This document shows, one piece after another, positions 16,892 through 24,897 of a stretch of DNA of 64,000 nucleotides. The notes under the pieces were generated by a model. It ran no database searches and was not told the origin of the DNA. It saw only the letters and a program-made list of their open reading frames with translations. The stretch is from positions 26,787 through 90,786 of the IMG/VR virus record IMGVR_UViG_3300027733_000042. One strand, written 5' to 3'. A program made the position numbers and the translations under genes. This DNA is from a virus. Numbering within the stretch: position 1 is the first letter of the stretch; the number at the start of each line of letters is the position of its first letter.

Positions 16892-16996
16892 TTACTTGGC
16901 AATCGATAATTCATGAGTAGCATGATATTTCAATTCATTTGAAATTTCTAAACTCTCTCCTATAAATTGGATAAAACTTTTTAATCTTGTTTCCAT
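16892..16996 (-). CDS. 34-residue peptide with capsid-targeting-like N-terminus
   Basis: A short frame starting at ATG 16996, ten bases after the stop of the gp15-like gene. It reads METRLKSFIQFIGE then SLEIS and ends at TAA 16892. The segment KSFIQFIGE|S matches the start of three other proteins here (20849, 55044, 55532) and the T4 capsid-targeting consensus KxxxxFIxE|(A/S) cut by the prohead protease. If real, processing would leave a 20-residue head peptide. Expression depends on the upstream transcript, since the late-like box 17001-17011 is only five bases from the ATG. Confidence 0.4.
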   Translation of the reverse strand: METRLKSFIQFIGESLEISNELKYHATHELSIAK

Positions 16997-17000
16997 ATTA

Positions 17001-17011
17001 TATTATTTATT
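17001..17011 (-). promoter_or_regulatory. Late-promoter-like box between 17007 and 16858 genes
   Basis: Minus strand AATAAATAATA overlapping the stop of the gp15-like gene. Transcription from it would begin within a few bases of ATG 16996, so it may serve the 34-residue peptide as an almost leaderless message, or the tube-like gene at 16858 with a long leader. Confidence 0.45.
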
Positions 17012-17792
17012 CAGACGGTGGAAAATCAGGATCAATAAACACGCTATCTAGTGGCGAATTTGATCCGCTTTGAGATTCGCGTAAATTGATCTGCTTAATA
17101 GTATTTCCTTTGTAGAATGTCGAATGGTCGTCAAAACTAGGGAAATATGTTTCGACATCTAAGTTTAATGTGATTGAGACAGTATTCGTATCAGTATATG
17201 AAAATGCATAATTCTTTTGAAAGTCAGCATTATCTGGAAAGACAATTTGTGCTGGAACTCGAAGACCTCTAAATTGAAAATATCTCACTTGATTCTTATA
17301 ATAGAAATCAAAGATTTTTTCGATTATCTTAAATGTCTTATTAATATTGTCGCTTTCAATTTTTACTGCATATTTTAGTGCAATTGGCATTGTAAATAAT
17401 CTAGATGAAAAAGCTTTCATCTGTTTCTCGTCATTCGCATCACGAGTCTCCTGAGTAAACGTTCCACGAACATACTTATTTGTAATATCTGTTGATTTGA
17501 TTGCAAAAGAGCTTAGCGTTACAATTCCGCGAGGCATCTGTTCATAATTTCCTTCTACATGTTTTGGGTATTTACAATCGGTTGGTAATTCTACAAAGAA
17601 ATCTTTCATGAATCCTTCGTCTCCACCGAAATTATAAAAGAATGGAATTTCATGCTTAGTAACTACATCATCTCTCTTAAGATCAATAATAACATTTCGA
17701 TTTAATAAGTCAAGCAGAGTAAGCGTTGCGTTTCTCATGAAAACGTCTTGTGTATTCTCATTTCTTATATTTTCATGTGTTGAACTCTTCAT
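17007..17792 (-). CDS. Tail sheath terminator/stabiliser, T4 gp15-like
   Basis: 261 residues, close to T4 gp15 (272). gp15 forms the ring that caps the contracted or extended tail and joins it to the head. Shared features by eye: an N-terminal helix pair leading to IPFFYNFGGDEGFMKDF, then PRGIVTLSSFAIKSTDITN, a MPIALKYAVKIESDNINKTF strand pair, and an IIEKIFDFYYKN helix resembling the EQIL--F segment of the family. It is co-transcribed with the 714-residue protein upstream (six-base gap). Confidence 0.5.
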   Translation of the reverse strand: MKSSTHENIRNENTQDVFMRNATLTLLDLLNRNVIIDLKRDDVVTKHEIPFFYNFGGDEGFMKDFFVELPTDCKYPKHVEGNYEQMPRGIVTLSSFAIKSTDITNKYVRGTFTQETRDANDEKQMKAFSSRLFTMPIALKYAVKIESDNINKTFKIIEKIFDFYYKNQVRYFQFRGLRVPAQIVFPDNADFQKNYAFSYTDTNTVSITLNLDVETYFPSFDDHSTFYKGNTIKQINLRESQSGSNSPLDSVFIDPDFPPSE

Positions 17793-17797
17793 TTAGA

Positions 17798-19942
17798 TTA
17801 TCTGTTTTTTGCAATATATGGAATATTTAATTGTGGTCTACAATTATCAATTAGCAGTAACATTGATTCATCCTTAATAAATTGTTGACTTAGGATAAAA
17901 TCATGCTGTTCTTCCTTGACCATCGTATTAAATAGTCTTAAATTTGTTATCAATAGAGTTGATGTCGGTAGAGTATAATACTGAGTTAGATTGAATGTGG
18001 TCTGAGTCAGAGATGACGCACTTGAAAAGATCTTTTTAAAATCATTGTGATTTATTACATCTGATTGATCTTCTTCAATCGAATATACATAGACTCCGCA
18101 CTGTTTAAATTCATTAGATGCAGAGACAATTAGTCCGTGCCATGCATCACTCTTGAAATTAGCAATATTATATGCTTTGACTTGTGAATTAATAGTGACC
18201 GTGATATTTAGGTCTCCTTCAGGCTGCGTACTGATATATCGGGTAAAATGTGCAGTTGCCTTGAACCCAGTGCCAGTTTCATTATCGTATCCATCTAGGA
18301 AACTAATTGAACTTGCGGCTGCTGGAACATTAAATAAACACGTAAATGAAATATTTTTCGAATCAGTTAAGTTAAATTTCGGTTGAGCTGAATAGACTAC
18401 TGCAGTCTGACGAACTTTAAATTTAGCGTAATCTTTTCCACCAACTGTATCGATTAAGATATCCCGCTGATCTTTAAATGTTAAATTACGATATGCTTCA
18501 ACTCGGATATATCGACCAGAGTCAGATTGTCCAATATGATTTGGAATTGTATCAAATGGTCCGCGAACTCGACAAAATAGAGTAGAAGTACTTTTGACAT
18601 TTTTATCGTTTGTCATCAGAGCACTGTTTTTCCAAGCAGTATACATTTCGCTGCCCTGATATGCAAGTACTACATCATTTGATTGTATAACATTTGTTTC
18701 TAAACTTGGCAGAGTTGCAAGATTCATGCTTTCTGCAGTTAGAATTGGGTCATTTGTTAATTCATAATTTAAGTCAGATAATGGAATAGTACTTAAGTCA
18801 TAGTAGTTATCGATTAGACTTGCAAAATTAAATGTGTATTTTAGTGGACGAATTGAAACTTCCGGATGGATCGCTCGACGCGAAGAGTCAAACGTGGTTG
18901 AAATAGTTGAGTATTGCTCTGGCATCGTTCCGTCCTTTATGTCATCCTTTACTGCTTCACTAAATAGTTGATCTGCACTAAGTATTACATTGTCCAAGAA
19001 GTGACGTGCGTCATCCTTGAGCAGCATGTCGATGTTTGGACTGAATTTTTTAAGCTGTATTTTCCAAAAGGTCGGAGACATCATAAATCCACGGTGCAGA
19101 TATGAGCCTTGAATTTCAAACATACGATTTAGTAATGGAAAATATAAGAAGTCCCTCTTTCGAGGTTCTGAGTTTGTTCCAAAAATTGATTGAAAATATC
19201 GATGGTCTAGATGTATCTCAAATGGCATTTGAAAATCTATTCCAAATTCAGCATATTTCGGCATGTTACTTGGGAATGCATTCTTTGGAACCATTACTTT
19301 AACACACTTACGATCGACATTTTTATATAGTGTCCACTCTTTAAATACATAATCGCCGCTGTCTGCTTCAGGTAGGGTTCTAAAATAGACGACCTGGTGG
19401 CCATATAGTTGATTTGTAAAATAAGACATCTCCTGATACATACTAACTGCACTACCGACTTCATATGGTCTGAAGCTTGGATCGCGGTTAGTAATAATTG
19501 AGATACTTTTCTCATCAGAACAAGAAGAAACTGGAGTAAACGTGGTTGGAATATTTACGCCGACTTCAAATCGAAGTTTAATCTCATTGACCTGAATAAC
19601 TGATGATAATTCATTTGCTGTTCCATCATCGTACTCATATTTAACTTCAAAATAGAAATCATCTGCTTTATCTAGGAAGATAGACGCAGCATCTCCCAAG
19701 TTGCCTGGAGAAACTTCATACCATAGAGACCAGTCCAGCCTGTTTCTAGAGTATCTAATATATCGCTTAAGATTGGTTAGGTCAAGTGCAGTAGGTGAAG
19801 TAGTAAGTACATCTTCTACGAAATCTGTAAAGTTGACAATTCCACATACCGGATCAAGGGTAGAGAAAATTCTAAAGTTTTTACTAAACGTTAACGAATT
19901 TTTCTGTGGGTCTATTAAAATTTTTACGGTAGTCTTTATCAT
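17798..19942 (-). CDS. Large structural protein with a lectin-like C-terminal domain
   Basis: 714 residues. The N-terminal half has beta-rich segments typical of tail or baseplate proteins and one aromatic-rich block (SYLHRGFMMSPTFWKIQLKK near 290). From about 500 to 660 the pattern ISFTCLFNVPAAASSISFLDG, NITVTINSQVKAYNI, WHGLIVSASNEFKQCGVYVY fits a concanavalin/laminin-G-like jelly roll, often used for glycan binding. It is the first gene of the minus-strand unit 19942-16310. I do not recognise the whole protein. Confidence 0.6.
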   Translation of the reverse strand: MIKTTVKILIDPQKNSLTFSKNFRIFSTLDPVCGIVNFTDFVEDVLTTSPTALDLTNLKRYIRYSRNRLDWSLWYEVSPGNLGDAASIFLDKADDFYFEVKYEYDDGTANELSSVIQVNEIKLRFEVGVNIPTTFTPVSSCSDEKSISIITNRDPSFRPYEVGSAVSMYQEMSYFTNQLYGHQVVYFRTLPEADSGDYVFKEWTLYKNVDRKCVKVMVPKNAFPSNMPKYAEFGIDFQMPFEIHLDHRYFQSIFGTNSEPRKRDFLYFPLLNRMFEIQGSYLHRGFMMSPTFWKIQLKKFSPNIDMLLKDDARHFLDNVILSADQLFSEAVKDDIKDGTMPEQYSTISTTFDSSRRAIHPEVSIRPLKYTFNFASLIDNYYDLSTIPLSDLNYELTNDPILTAESMNLATLPSLETNVIQSNDVVLAYQGSEMYTAWKNSALMTNDKNVKSTSTLFCRVRGPFDTIPNHIGQSDSGRYIRVEAYRNLTFKDQRDILIDTVGGKDYAKFKVRQTAVVYSAQPKFNLTDSKNISFTCLFNVPAAASSISFLDGYDNETGTGFKATAHFTRYISTQPEGDLNITVTINSQVKAYNIANFKSDAWHGLIVSASNEFKQCGVYVYSIEEDQSDVINHNDFKKIFSSASSLTQTTFNLTQYYTLPTSTLLITNLRLFNTMVKEEQHDFILSQQFIKDESMLLLIDNCRPQLNIPYIAKNR

Positions 19943-19965
19943 TACTTGCCTACTGATGCTTTATG

Positions 19966-19977
19966 TTATTTATTTAT
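19966..19977 (-). promoter_or_regulatory. T4-like late promoter
   Basis: Minus strand ATAAATAAATAA, 24 bases before ATG 19942. It is divergent from the late element at 20018-20028, about 40 bases away, so this short gap drives late genes in both directions. Confidence 0.55.
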
Positions 19978-20017
19978 TTGTTAAGAATAAACTAAACTGA
20001 TATTCGCCGCGTAGTAA

Positions 20018-20028
20018 AATAAATAATA
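20018..20028 (+). promoter_or_regulatory. T4-like late promoter
   Basis: AATAAATAATA, 16 bases before the TTG start at 20044; it opens the two-gene unit ending in the head zincin. Confidence 0.6.
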
Positions 20029-20043
20029 AAAAGAAGATTAACT

Positions 20044-20865
20044 TTGAAAAAGGATTTTATATTAGACCCGCTCTGGATTACCCAAGGCACCTATTTAGAC
20101 TCGGAATACTTTAACTATGTTCTCTTGGGTGCCAGTGTGAAGTATAAAGAGGAGATCGCAGCTGATAATATTGACCGATTTTATGAGGTCATGTTTCATA
20201 TACTTAATTTGAACAATTTAGCCGTGACCGGTAACATATTTACTGCAAAATACAAAGAAATTTGGAAAGAAGCTAGAATTAAACAGATTCAGGATGAATT
20301 GAAGAAAGTATATGACTTGCCTGAAGAAACTGCAAAGATTTTTAAGAATGCAAATTACGTGTTCTTGAATATTGCTATTGAGTACATGAAGATTCATCTT
20401 GATATCTTGGACAAGATTAAATTATTTCATATGAATAGAGATATTCATTGTGAAAAAGAAATATTTATTGTAACAAATAAACTTGGAACAAATATTTATC
20501 GAATTTGGAAGCTGTCAGATGACCCAAAAAGAAACTTTGGCTACTCTTTCTCAAAGGTAAAAACGATCACTATTCCAGACCTGGCAAGTAATTCATTTGG
20601 AACAGCCGCTGATGCAATAAATGATCCAAAGCTAATTGGATTAACTAGTAGTAAAAATGTATGTTTTGCCGTTATTCAAGAGAAAGAAGATGAATCCATG
20701 GTTGCAAAAACTGTGAAGGACACCCTGCTTCTAAATAAAGGCATTGCTAAGAATCGCGGGTTTGAACCGCTCCTAATTGCCGAGTTATATCGTTATATTT
20801 GGATAGAAAAAATGTTACCATTTACGCTAAGTCAATGGAGATCAGAAAATGTTAAAGAACTTTAA
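20044..20865 (+). CDS. Unknown late protein preceding a head-targeted zincin
   Basis: 273 residues from a TTG start at 20044, preceded by AAGAAG. No ATG fits better without losing the N-terminal block LDPLWITQGTYLDSEYFNYV. It is mixed helical, soluble, without recognised motifs. Its last 17 bases overlap the start of the zincin gene at 20849, which implies translational coupling and perhaps a joint role such as inhibitor, chaperone or co-packaged partner. That role is inference. Confidence 0.7.
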   Translation: MKKDFILDPLWITQGTYLDSEYFNYVLLGASVKYKEEIAADNIDRFYEVMFHILNLNNLAVTGNIFTAKYKEIWKEARIKQIQDELKKVYDLPEETAKIFKNANYVFLNIAIEYMKIHLDILDKIKLFHMNRDIHCEKEIFIVTNKLGTNIYRIWKLSDDPKRNFGYSFSKVKTITIPDLASNSFGTAADAINDPKLIGLTSSKNVCFAVIQEKEDESMVAKTVKDTLLLNKGIAKNRGFEPLLIAELYRYIWIEKMLPFTLSQWRSENVKEL

Positions 20866-21820
20866 TCAATTTATTACTGAAGCTCGAGGATTCTCGACAA
20901 CCGTTGAGGAATATGCACAAGTGTGTAAGACTCTAATCAACGCAACGCTCGACAAATATATCGCTGCGAATAGGACTGAGTTTACTAATTTTAGTAAGTC
21001 GATTATACTTAAAGATGCCTATCTAGAAGTATCTCAGGAGGCCGCTACTAAATTTCCATTAGACCAAATTAAGATACTGTTTGAGATTTCGGCAGTTGAC
21101 GAGGAGGAATTTATTCCCTATGCTGCGCACTATCAACGCAATTACAATAAAGTAAAATTAATTGAAGGTAAGGGTGTCAAAGTAAAAATTGATATGTTGT
21201 GTAAATTTGTTGTGCCGAAGACCGGTGGTCAAATTGATCGAGCAGTAATCAATAAGTATTTGGACGATATTTTAAATCATGAATTGACTCATGCATACAA
21301 TGATTACAAAGATCCAAATTTCTTTAAAGACTATCGTCTTGGTATGACGACTCAGTATGCTGCAGAAACATATCCATACTTGATGAAGTCTCGAGTGCTT
21401 AAGCTATTTTTTGATTTGCTCTATGTCTTAACACCGACTGAGATAAAGGCAATTGCTGGTGAGCGTAGCGAATTTAAAAGTCAAGAAGAATTACGTGAAT
21501 ATAGTGGATATCGGTGGTCACAACTCGCAAGAGATTTTGACCCAGATGAATATTATGAAATTATCCTTTCCCAAATCGAAGATCGCCGATTCGTTCAATA
21601 TATTGATACGAAATTTGGTGAATTCTTTGTAAATGTATATGTTGACTCTGTACACCAAGACAGTGCAACAGTTGACCCTAAAATTCTTAGACTTAAGAAA
21701 TCTGCAGGTTTAATGGATGTGTTACGCTTCTTTGAACAAAGAATACATAAGGGCGGCCAAGAACTTTTTAGGAAATTGGCCGCGAAAGTTACTGATCAAG
21801 GATCCGGTAAACTTATCTAG
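20849..21820 (+). CDS. HExxH metalloprotease with capsid-targeting N-terminus
   Basis: 323 residues. The start MLKNFNQFITE|A matches the T4 capsid-targeting sequence (MKTYQEFIAE|A of internal proteins): prohead-protease cleavage is expected after Glu11, following the (I/L)xE rule. A zinc-protease core NHELTHAYND places H144, E145 and H148, and LTPTEIKAIAGE near 194-205 could supply the third ligand (E198). The remainder is helical and ends in a basic, Gly-containing tail. Likely a zincin packed inside the head and delivered into the host with the DNA. It has the same architecture as the protein at 55532-56281. It ends with TAG, rare in this genome. Confidence 0.75.
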   Translation: MLKNFNQFITEARGFSTTVEEYAQVCKTLINATLDKYIAANRTEFTNFSKSIILKDAYLEVSQEAATKFPLDQIKILFEISAVDEEEFIPYAAHYQRNYNKVKLIEGKGVKVKIDMLCKFVVPKTGGQIDRAVINKYLDDILNHELTHAYNDYKDPNFFKDYRLGMTTQYAAETYPYLMKSRVLKLFFDLLYVLTPTEIKAIAGERSEFKSQEELREYSGYRWSQLARDFDPDEYYEIILSQIEDRRFVQYIDTKFGEFFVNVYVDSVHQDSATVDPKILRLKKSAGLMDVLRFFEQRIHKGGQELFRKLAAKVTDQGSGKLI

Positions 21821-21826
21821 TCTAGG

Positions 21827-24800
21827 TTAAGCTCCAGCATATATTATATAATTCATAACTATGAATTCTGGTGAGGGGTCTGTTCCAATACCGGTTGATG
21901 ATAGTATATCACCAACAGTATCAAACGGATAAGTCGCTGAGTCATATCCTACAGGAATACGGTGTTTTAAATTAGGTACCCTAAAGTTAGTTCCAGAAGT
22001 GGATCCATAAACTGTGCCAAGTGCAGCAAATAATGTAACATACGTATATCTACTATGCAGTGTCCCATCGCAGAATAACCAGCCGTTCGGTGCAGTGGTT
22101 CCAGCAAATGGAACAGTTACTCCAATTGGCACTGCACCTAGTCCAGCAATAACTCCATTGACTAATAAGTTATCTCCAATTTCGACTGGTCCGCCGACAT
22201 TTAATCCACCACCAATATTTGCATTTTGAGTTACGTCAAGTTGATCTGCACGCAGTGATTCGATATGTGCACCGCCGGTATAAATACCATCAAAATCAAT
22301 AGCGATAAGTGATTCAACATTTGTAGTATCATCACTACTACTATGTATACCAACATAAATATGTTTTCCGACAACCAAGAATCGTGACGCTAAGAAGTTT
22401 AAATCTTTACAATATACTTGTGTTGGAGGGCTAGTTACTGACCATGTAGAATTAGTAGTGTCCACTCCTCCAGAAACATCAACTTTAAATGCATAGGATG
22501 TTGATTTATCTGAATTAACTGCTAGAACATATAGGCTATTCCCTAACTGTTTCATATCATATATCTCACAGGTACCGCTAGGAATAGTTAGAGTCAGCTC
22601 GGTAATTTTGTCATATATGTGTCTGCACGGATCTGCATCATCACTAAGATCTCCAGCAGCTGATGGCAACATTAAATCAAATATTGTTATTTTATTACCG
22701 TATCCGGCGTAAATATATTTTTTATTTGCAACAATTGCACCACGTTTATTTACAGATGGAAAACTATCAATCGGTATTGCAGTCTCGTACGCTACGTGCA
22801 AACTGCCAAGTCCATCCCAGGAAATGTTACCAGTCTTATTGTTTAAATTAAATACGTCAATTCTTACTTGATAATCGGTGCTTATTTCGTGATTTCCGCC
22901 ACTATGTTGCCAAGTAAGAGTTATAACCTTATCATCAACGATATCCATATCAAGTATGGCATTCTCACGATATCTGAACGGTGCGGACACAGTTGATTCA
23001 AACATGGCTGGGACAGCTGAATTTACCACGACTGGAGTGGTAGGATCGGTAATATTAATTGTCGTGACTCCGCCAAGGGATTCGGTGTTAAATACTCCAA
23101 GTAATGTGTATAGACCGTTTGTTGCAACAACTGCATGATTGCCAGCAATCAATACACGATATGCACTATTTAATTCCGGAGAATCACCGCCAGGCGCCCC
23201 ATATCCAAGTCGAGAGATTCGGCGTGGTGCAGTGTTCCTAACACTATCAAGTTCACATATTTGGAAATATGTTCGGTAGAATAGATGTGCTGGACTGGCC
23301 GTATGGTTTGGAGTACGGTCGTTATGTTGATTATTCACAACATACATGTATTTTCCAGCAATTGCAATATCTGCTGCTCCTGGACCAACTAGTGAATCAG
23401 AACTATTATACGAATCAGTAGAAACAAAACACCCTGGCAGATGTGCTATTACATTTGTCGTTGTTCCATCAAATTTTGCAGACCATTCTGAGATCGGATT
23501 ATTTGGGTTCTCTATTGTAAATCTATCAAAATACCCATATTTTTCTACTAATGTCGTCGGGTTCGGATCGCCAGAAACAGTATAAATAGTATTTCCATCT
23601 CGAGCAATTCCCATATGACCTAAGAACGAACTTGGTGAAACATTCGCAGATACTTCAACGTCTACTGCTCTAGGCTCAGTCGTTGCCACTTGGATAATAT
23701 TTCCACCATTCTGTAAAACGTCGTCATTTAAGTATATTCCATTAAGATCAGAAGCAGCGGTCATCATAAAATAATCTTTCGCTGGATGATTTGTGATATA
23801 TCCAGTCTCAGCCGGAAGATTTGCAATCAGATAGTCTTTTGCGATTCCAATATTTGCTCCATTGATTCCACCATCAGATAGGTAAAATAAGATACCGTCT
23901 GCTAAATTTCCAGTGTTTCCAGTAATTTCATTAAGCCCGTATTTTGAACCAATATATACATGGGCTGATTCGTTTACTGAATCAATAATATTTGCCTTTG
24001 GTGTAATAAATTCAAAAACTCCATTAAAATTACGAGTAAATAGAACTCCAGTCTCAGGTATATCCATTGAAAACTGTGCAACATTGTAGTGATCAGAATA
24101 TACTCCGCCTGGCGGAATTACTCTAAGATATCGCATCTTATAGTTTTCGTAAACATTTGTGAGTATCGGATTTGGATCAGGCAGAGTATCATCTTGGTAT
24201 AACTCACCTAATTCTACATGATATCTACCAATCGAACCAAATCGGTGGTCAACATAGATTGATAATAGTGAATTATAGAGAGTCTCAGTACCAATTTGTG
24301 GCATGACCGGCGTTTCCGCAGGACCATATATAAATCCTGGAGGAATTAGGGCAGCCATCGTATCCTCATCAAAATTATTTAAGAAGAGTATATCGTTATT
24401 TGCATTGTTTCCGCCAACTCCACCAAGTGTAACGTCAGTTATATTGTCTGAACGACGATTGAATAGGATAAATCGATCATCATTTGGAGAACCAATACCT
24501 AATCCTCTAGTGAATGGTGAAGGTGAACCGGCTAGGTAATTATTAATAATTGCAGTTAGATCAAATAAGAAATTCCATGAAGTTCCATCCCATTGCCATA
24601 CTGCAAAATTTGATGAGTCTAAATAAAAATCACCAGGTAATAAATCATCGGGAATAGCTGGATCATCGACAATCGTAGGATCACCCGGCCCAACAAACCA
24701 GATATTTCCTCTAGTTCCATCTGGACCTTGAATACCGCCAGGACCAGCTGATCCTTGATTACCAAGGAATCCTCTTAACCCCTGCTCTCCAATGCCTAAC

Positions 24801-24895
24801 TCTAATAATTTATTAAAGTTGAAGTTTATTTTATCAATTGAAATTTCCTGAGCGTCTGCTGGAAATAGTTCTTTTAAATTAATTCGTATTGGCAT
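21827..24895 (-). CDS. Tail fibre with collagen-like stalk, propeller-like centre and collar domain
   Basis: 1022 residues. After a 35-residue base come Gly-X-Y repeats (about 36-66, GEQGLRGFLGNQGSAGPGG type) like phage collagen stalks. The middle (about 330-880) has repeated strands such as IAIAGKYMYVVNN, VVATNGLYTLLGV, VANKKYIYAGYG and VVGKHIYVGIH, as in LVIVD-type beta-propeller repeats. The C-terminus is a phage tail-collar domain: VPFAGTTAPNGWLFCDGT then FRVPNLKHRIPVGYD. It ends the long minus-strand unit and converges with the zincin gene, seven bases apart, with no terminator between them. Confidence 0.8.
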   Translation of the reverse strand: MPIRINLKELFPADAQEISIDKINFNFNKLLELGIGEQGLRGFLGNQGSAGPGGIQGPDGTRGNIWFVGPGDPTIVDDPAIPDDLLPGDFYLDSSNFAVWQWDGTSWNFLFDLTAIINNYLAGSPSPFTRGLGIGSPNDDRFILFNRRSDNITDVTLGGVGGNNANNDILFLNNFDEDTMAALIPPGFIYGPAETPVMPQIGTETLYNSLLSIYVDHRFGSIGRYHVELGELYQDDTLPDPNPILTNVYENYKMRYLRVIPPGGVYSDHYNVAQFSMDIPETGVLFTRNFNGVFEFITPKANIIDSVNESAHVYIGSKYGLNEITGNTGNLADGILFYLSDGGINGANIGIAKDYLIANLPAETGYITNHPAKDYFMMTAASDLNGIYLNDDVLQNGGNIIQVATTEPRAVDVEVSANVSPSSFLGHMGIARDGNTIYTVSGDPNPTTLVEKYGYFDRFTIENPNNPISEWSAKFDGTTTNVIAHLPGCFVSTDSYNSSDSLVGPGAADIAIAGKYMYVVNNQHNDRTPNHTASPAHLFYRTYFQICELDSVRNTAPRRISRLGYGAPGGDSPELNSAYRVLIAGNHAVVATNGLYTLLGVFNTESLGGVTTINITDPTTPVVVNSAVPAMFESTVSAPFRYRENAILDMDIVDDKVITLTWQHSGGNHEISTDYQVRIDVFNLNNKTGNISWDGLGSLHVAYETAIPIDSFPSVNKRGAIVANKKYIYAGYGNKITIFDLMLPSAAGDLSDDADPCRHIYDKITELTLTIPSGTCEIYDMKQLGNSLYVLAVNSDKSTSYAFKVDVSGGVDTTNSTWSVTSPPTQVYCKDLNFLASRFLVVGKHIYVGIHSSSDDTTNVESLIAIDFDGIYTGGAHIESLRADQLDVTQNANIGGGLNVGGPVEIGDNLLVNGVIAGLGAVPIGVTVPFAGTTAPNGWLFCDGTLHSRYTYVTLFAALGTVYGSTSGTNFRVPNLKHRIPVGYDSATYPFDTVGDILSSTGIGTDPSPEFIVMNYIIYAGA

Positions 24896-24897
24896 CT

